This document shows, piece after piece, positions 38,457 through 40,154 of a DNA stretch of 40,154 nucleotides (its first letter is position 1; the number at the start of each line of letters is the position of its first letter). The notes below the pieces were generated by a model, which worked only from the letters and a program-made list of their open reading frames with translations, did not search any database and was not told where the DNA came from. Source of the stretch: a virus; IMG/VR virus record IMGVR_UViG_3300007363_000007, positions 1 to 40,154 of that record, one strand, 5' to 3'. A program made the position numbers and the translations under genes.

Positions 38457-39290
38457 TTAGCGAGAAACCATCAAGCCTTTCTTAGCCATTTCCATCGCTT
38501 CACGAGCGTTTCGTGGCTTCTTATCAGTCACCGAGATAATGTCTCCAGTAGCGTTGCTCGGCGGGTTTGTTCCGTTAAGAACTTTCGCCTGGACCCGACC
38601 CATACCGGCTTTCTTTCCGGCTTCAAAGATCGAGTTGTACGCCAATTTCGCTTGTTTGTATCCGTTCGATAACCGTTCTTGCGGGTTAGATCCCGGAGCC
38701 AACTTTACGCATAAATTTAAAAGGCTGAAGTCTTCCCCGTTCGGGCCCTGAGCGATGGTCAAGCTGTTAAGCTCGTCAAAGTCAGGATGAAGCTTCACTC
38801 CTTTCTCGTTCACTGCGTCTGCGAAAGAATCCATCACCTGGTTCATTTCTGAAAGTTGAAGTTTTTGGTTGATCTCGTTAAACTTCTGTTCCAGTTGGAC
38901 CAGTTTCGGATCGCCTTCTACTGGGTCCTGTCCTTGAGATTGCTGCTTCTGGACGTATTCGTTCCACTGCTTAACGAATTCTTCCTGCTGTGCAATCTGT
39001 TCGTACAGGGCTGCCTTCTCTTGGTACTCTGCTACGGCTTTTGCTGTTTCTGCCTTTACTCTTTCACTAACCGACGTTGTTTTGTTCTTGTAGTCCCGAA
39101 GCATCTCGTCGTAAGACGCTTTGAGTTGCGGAGGTAAAGTTTTGGGATCAAGCTTTGTGAAGCTTTCCTCACTGATAGGTGCGGTCTCCGCAGCTTGGCT
39201 ATCAGTTGGAACTGTTCCTGTCGAGAGTTCGGGTTCCGTTCCCGGGTTGGCCGAAGTTTCTGTTTCAGGGGTCGAGTTCTGTTCAATCAT
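38457..39290 (-). CDS. Scaffolding protein
   Basis: 277 aa from the ATG at 39290 (AAGGAGCCTCAA upstream). Thr/Glu/Pro-rich disordered start (STPETETSANPGTEPELSTG), then long helical Gln/Glu/Lys coiled coil (KAVAEYQEKAALYEQIAQQE), and a basic C-terminus (ARREAMEMAKK-like end) that would bind capsid. Position directly before the capsid gene is classical. Confidence 0.85.
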   Translation of the reverse strand: MIEQNSTPETETSANPGTEPELSTGTVPTDSQAAETAPISEESFTKLDPKTLPPQLKASYDEMLRDYKNKTTSVSERVKAETAKAVAEYQEKAALYEQIAQQEEFVKQWNEYVQKQQSQGQDPVEGDPKLVQLEQKFNEINQKLQLSEMNQVMDSFADAVNEKGVKLHPDFDELNSLTIAQGPNGEDFSLLNLCVKLAPGSNPQERLSNGYKQAKLAYNSIFEAGKKAGMGRVQAKVLNGTNPPSNATGDIISVTDKKPRNAREAMEMAKKGLMVSR

Positions 39291-39336
39291 TTGAGGCTCC
39301 TTATATTCGAGATTGTTTCTCTTGAAATCTGGGCAA

Positions 39337-39376
39337 TAAAAAAGCGCTGCCCAAGGATTTCTCCTCAAACAGCGCT
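39337..39376 (-). terminator. Intrinsic terminator with inner GAAA hairpin
   Basis: AGCGCTG (39376-39370) pairs with CAGCGCT (39349-39343); the inside carries AGGA-GAAA-TCCT. Six T follow at 39342-39337. Separates the packaging/portal unit from scaffold and capsid. Confidence 0.9.
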
Positions 39377-39409
39377 TCTATTGTTTAGATGACGCTTAAA
39401 AACTGCTGA

Positions 39410-39580
39410 TTATGAACGACGTTCTACTGTTACAACCAAAAAGTTAGGCTTAAATGTTTCCTGCTTACGGACCAGTATAAGTTCTCCATCCTGAAATTGC
39501 AACTCCACAACACCATAGAACCTATCTTTTGATAGGTTTATGATGAACTTCTCGATACCTTCGAGGACGGACAGTTCCAT
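39410..39580 (-). CDS. DUF2292/YezD-like small protein
   Basis: 56 aa. VLEGIEKFIINL followed by YGVVELQFQDGELILVRKQE and TF is close to the small YezD/DUF2292 pattern (helix, then two strands, then a basic turn). Role of that family is unknown. TAATG overlap with the upstream gene. Confidence 0.65.
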   Translation of the reverse strand: MELSVLEGIEKFIINLSKDRFYGVVELQFQDGELILVRKQETFKPNFLVVTVERRS

Positions 39581-39735
39581 TAGTAGCCGGTTTTCGCCAT
39601 CAATGTTTTAGCAACATTGGATCGGTCTTTTTTGTTCGGAGTACCACGCAGTTTCATTCCTTCCTGTGGTTTCGGTTTTGGGAAAGGCATAGGAGCTTTC
39701 TTCCCCTTGAGGTATCCACCTTTCTTGAAATCCAT
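39580..39735 (-). CDS. Small basic Pro-rich protein
   Basis: 51 aa: MDFKKGGYLKGKKAPMPFPK and a Lys-rich remainder. Basic, disordered-looking; maybe DNA- or capsid-binding. TAATG overlaps at both ends. Confidence 0.65.
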   Translation of the reverse strand: MDFKKGGYLKGKKAPMPFPKPKPQEGMKLRGTPNKKDRSNVAKTLMAKTGY

Positions 39736-39944
39736 TAGCATTTACCGCCTTCCTTGCCTTTACCTTTCATAACGACCTCCTTGAATCCTAAACTTTCAGT
39801 TATTCGGTGTGCTACCTCAGCTACAGCTTTGGTTGTTCCGAAACTTCTCTCATCAATCAAAATTCGTGAAATTATTTCACTTACATGGGGAATTGTGTGT
39901 GAAACCGTAAACGTCTTGTAAGAATTATCGGGCATAACGACCAT
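39735..39944 (-). CDS. Small head-region protein, unknown
   Basis: 69 aa, start MVVMPDNSYKTFTVSHTIPH, helical middle (ERSFGTTKAVAEVAHRITES), Gly/Lys-rich tail. Overlaps the zinc-finger gene by 20 nt (11 nt if the second ATG at 39935 is used). Confidence 0.65.
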   Translation of the reverse strand: MVVMPDNSYKTFTVSHTIPHVSEIISRILIDERSFGTTKAVAEVAHRITESLGFKEVVMKGKGKEGGKC

Positions 39945-40154
39945 TCTCTCTGCAAATCTTCAGATATTCTTGTCGTCGGTTGTCTCTTCCCATCTCTCGG
40001 ACTTTCTTCAAAGCCATCTGGACTTCGTGTCTCGTATCTACTTTACGCTCCTGGTTCTTGTGAACCTGAACCGGAGCTCCATGAACTCGGTCGCCCGCTT
40101 CCATAATTCCCCTGGATTTTAGGTACGCCGCTTTCTCCCCCTTCGAAAAAAAAA
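39925..40154 (-). CDS. Zinc-finger protein, C-terminal part (start at 306 on the circle)
   Basis: The frame enters at 40154 and runs to TAA at 39925; 40044-39925 completes the gene that starts at 306 and crosses base 1. Bases 40045-40154 repeat codons of the first part. C-terminal residues (MALKKVREMGRDNRRQEYLK) are basic and helical. The in-frame continuation is the best evidence for circular closure. Confidence 0.8.
   Translation of the reverse strand, partial: FFSKGEKAAYLKSRGIMEAGDRVHGAPVQVHKNQERKVDTRHEVQMALKKVREMGRDNRRQEYLKICRENGRYAR
40045..40154. repeat. 110-bp direct terminal repeat, right copy
   Basis: Identical to bases 1-110; see that entry. Remove one copy before circularising. 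Confidence 0.95.

Noticed and set aside
1-40154. CRISPR arrays, insertion sequences, tRNA genes, integrase or repressor
   Set aside because: None was found on reading both strands; no spaced direct repeats of CRISPR type, transposase motifs, or complete cloverleafs.

Overview
The window is a complete or near-complete tailed-phage genome of podovirus type, about 40,044 bp as a circle. The first and last 110 bases are identical. A small zinc-finger gene runs off position 1 and re-enters in frame at 40044, so the contig closes into a circle (a circularly permuted or assembly-closed molecule). No integrase, repressor, DNA polymerase or RNA polymerase gene was recognised. Replication and transcription therefore probably use host enzymes, consistent with several good sigma70-type promoters. 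Lipoprotein signals and many Sec signal peptides point to a Gram-negative host; the species cannot be told from the sequence.

Layout. (1) Packaging and head genes on the minus strand run from 4839 down to 1 and continue at 40044-39410: small terminase, a tiny protein, large terminase, a lipoprotein, portal, a zinc protein and three small proteins, ending at a terminator (39376-39337). (2) Scaffold, major capsid, small head proteins, three glycosyltransferase-type genes and a C2H2-finger protein follow (39290-32219). An HNH homing endonuclease is inserted on the opposite strand, and the unit ends at a second terminator (32192-32155). (3) Neck, tail, ejection and lysis genes run from 32139 to 16671. 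Seven proteins of this block carry Sec signal peptides, which is very unusual for tailed-phage virion proteins. (4) A collagen-like lipoprotein (16600-16235) has its own promoter and terminator, like a moron.

(5) 15565-16234 has no convincing gene. It can be folded into a large ornate RNA: a perfect three-way junction, a 14-bp hairpin whose whole loop is complementary to a distant segment, and long-range closing helices. (6) 15564-6845 (minus) is the early/middle region: a RecT-like annealing protein, a NinG-like nuclease, a helicase-loader-like replication protein, a MazG-like pyrophosphohydrolase, and a long series of very small overlapping genes, many encoding Cys-rich zinc mini-proteins or single-TM peptides. 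A promoter at 14953-14925 feeds a leader that can form a pseudoknot just upstream of a ribosome-binding site. (7) A divergent control region at 4840-5205 holds a leaderless promoter for the small terminase, an 18-bp palindrome and a strong rightward promoter. (8) Eleven tiny plus-strand early genes (5206-6832) follow, several joined by an identical 13-nt stop-start cassette.

How the parts fit: host RNA polymerase reads the early units rightward from 5140 and leftward from 14.9 kb and 11.4 kb. These give small host-takeover and recombination/replication proteins. Late leftward units then make the head, neck, ejection apparatus, exported spike/fibre-like proteins and the M15-peptidase endolysin. 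The most novel features are the large structured RNA and the block of exported virion-like proteins.
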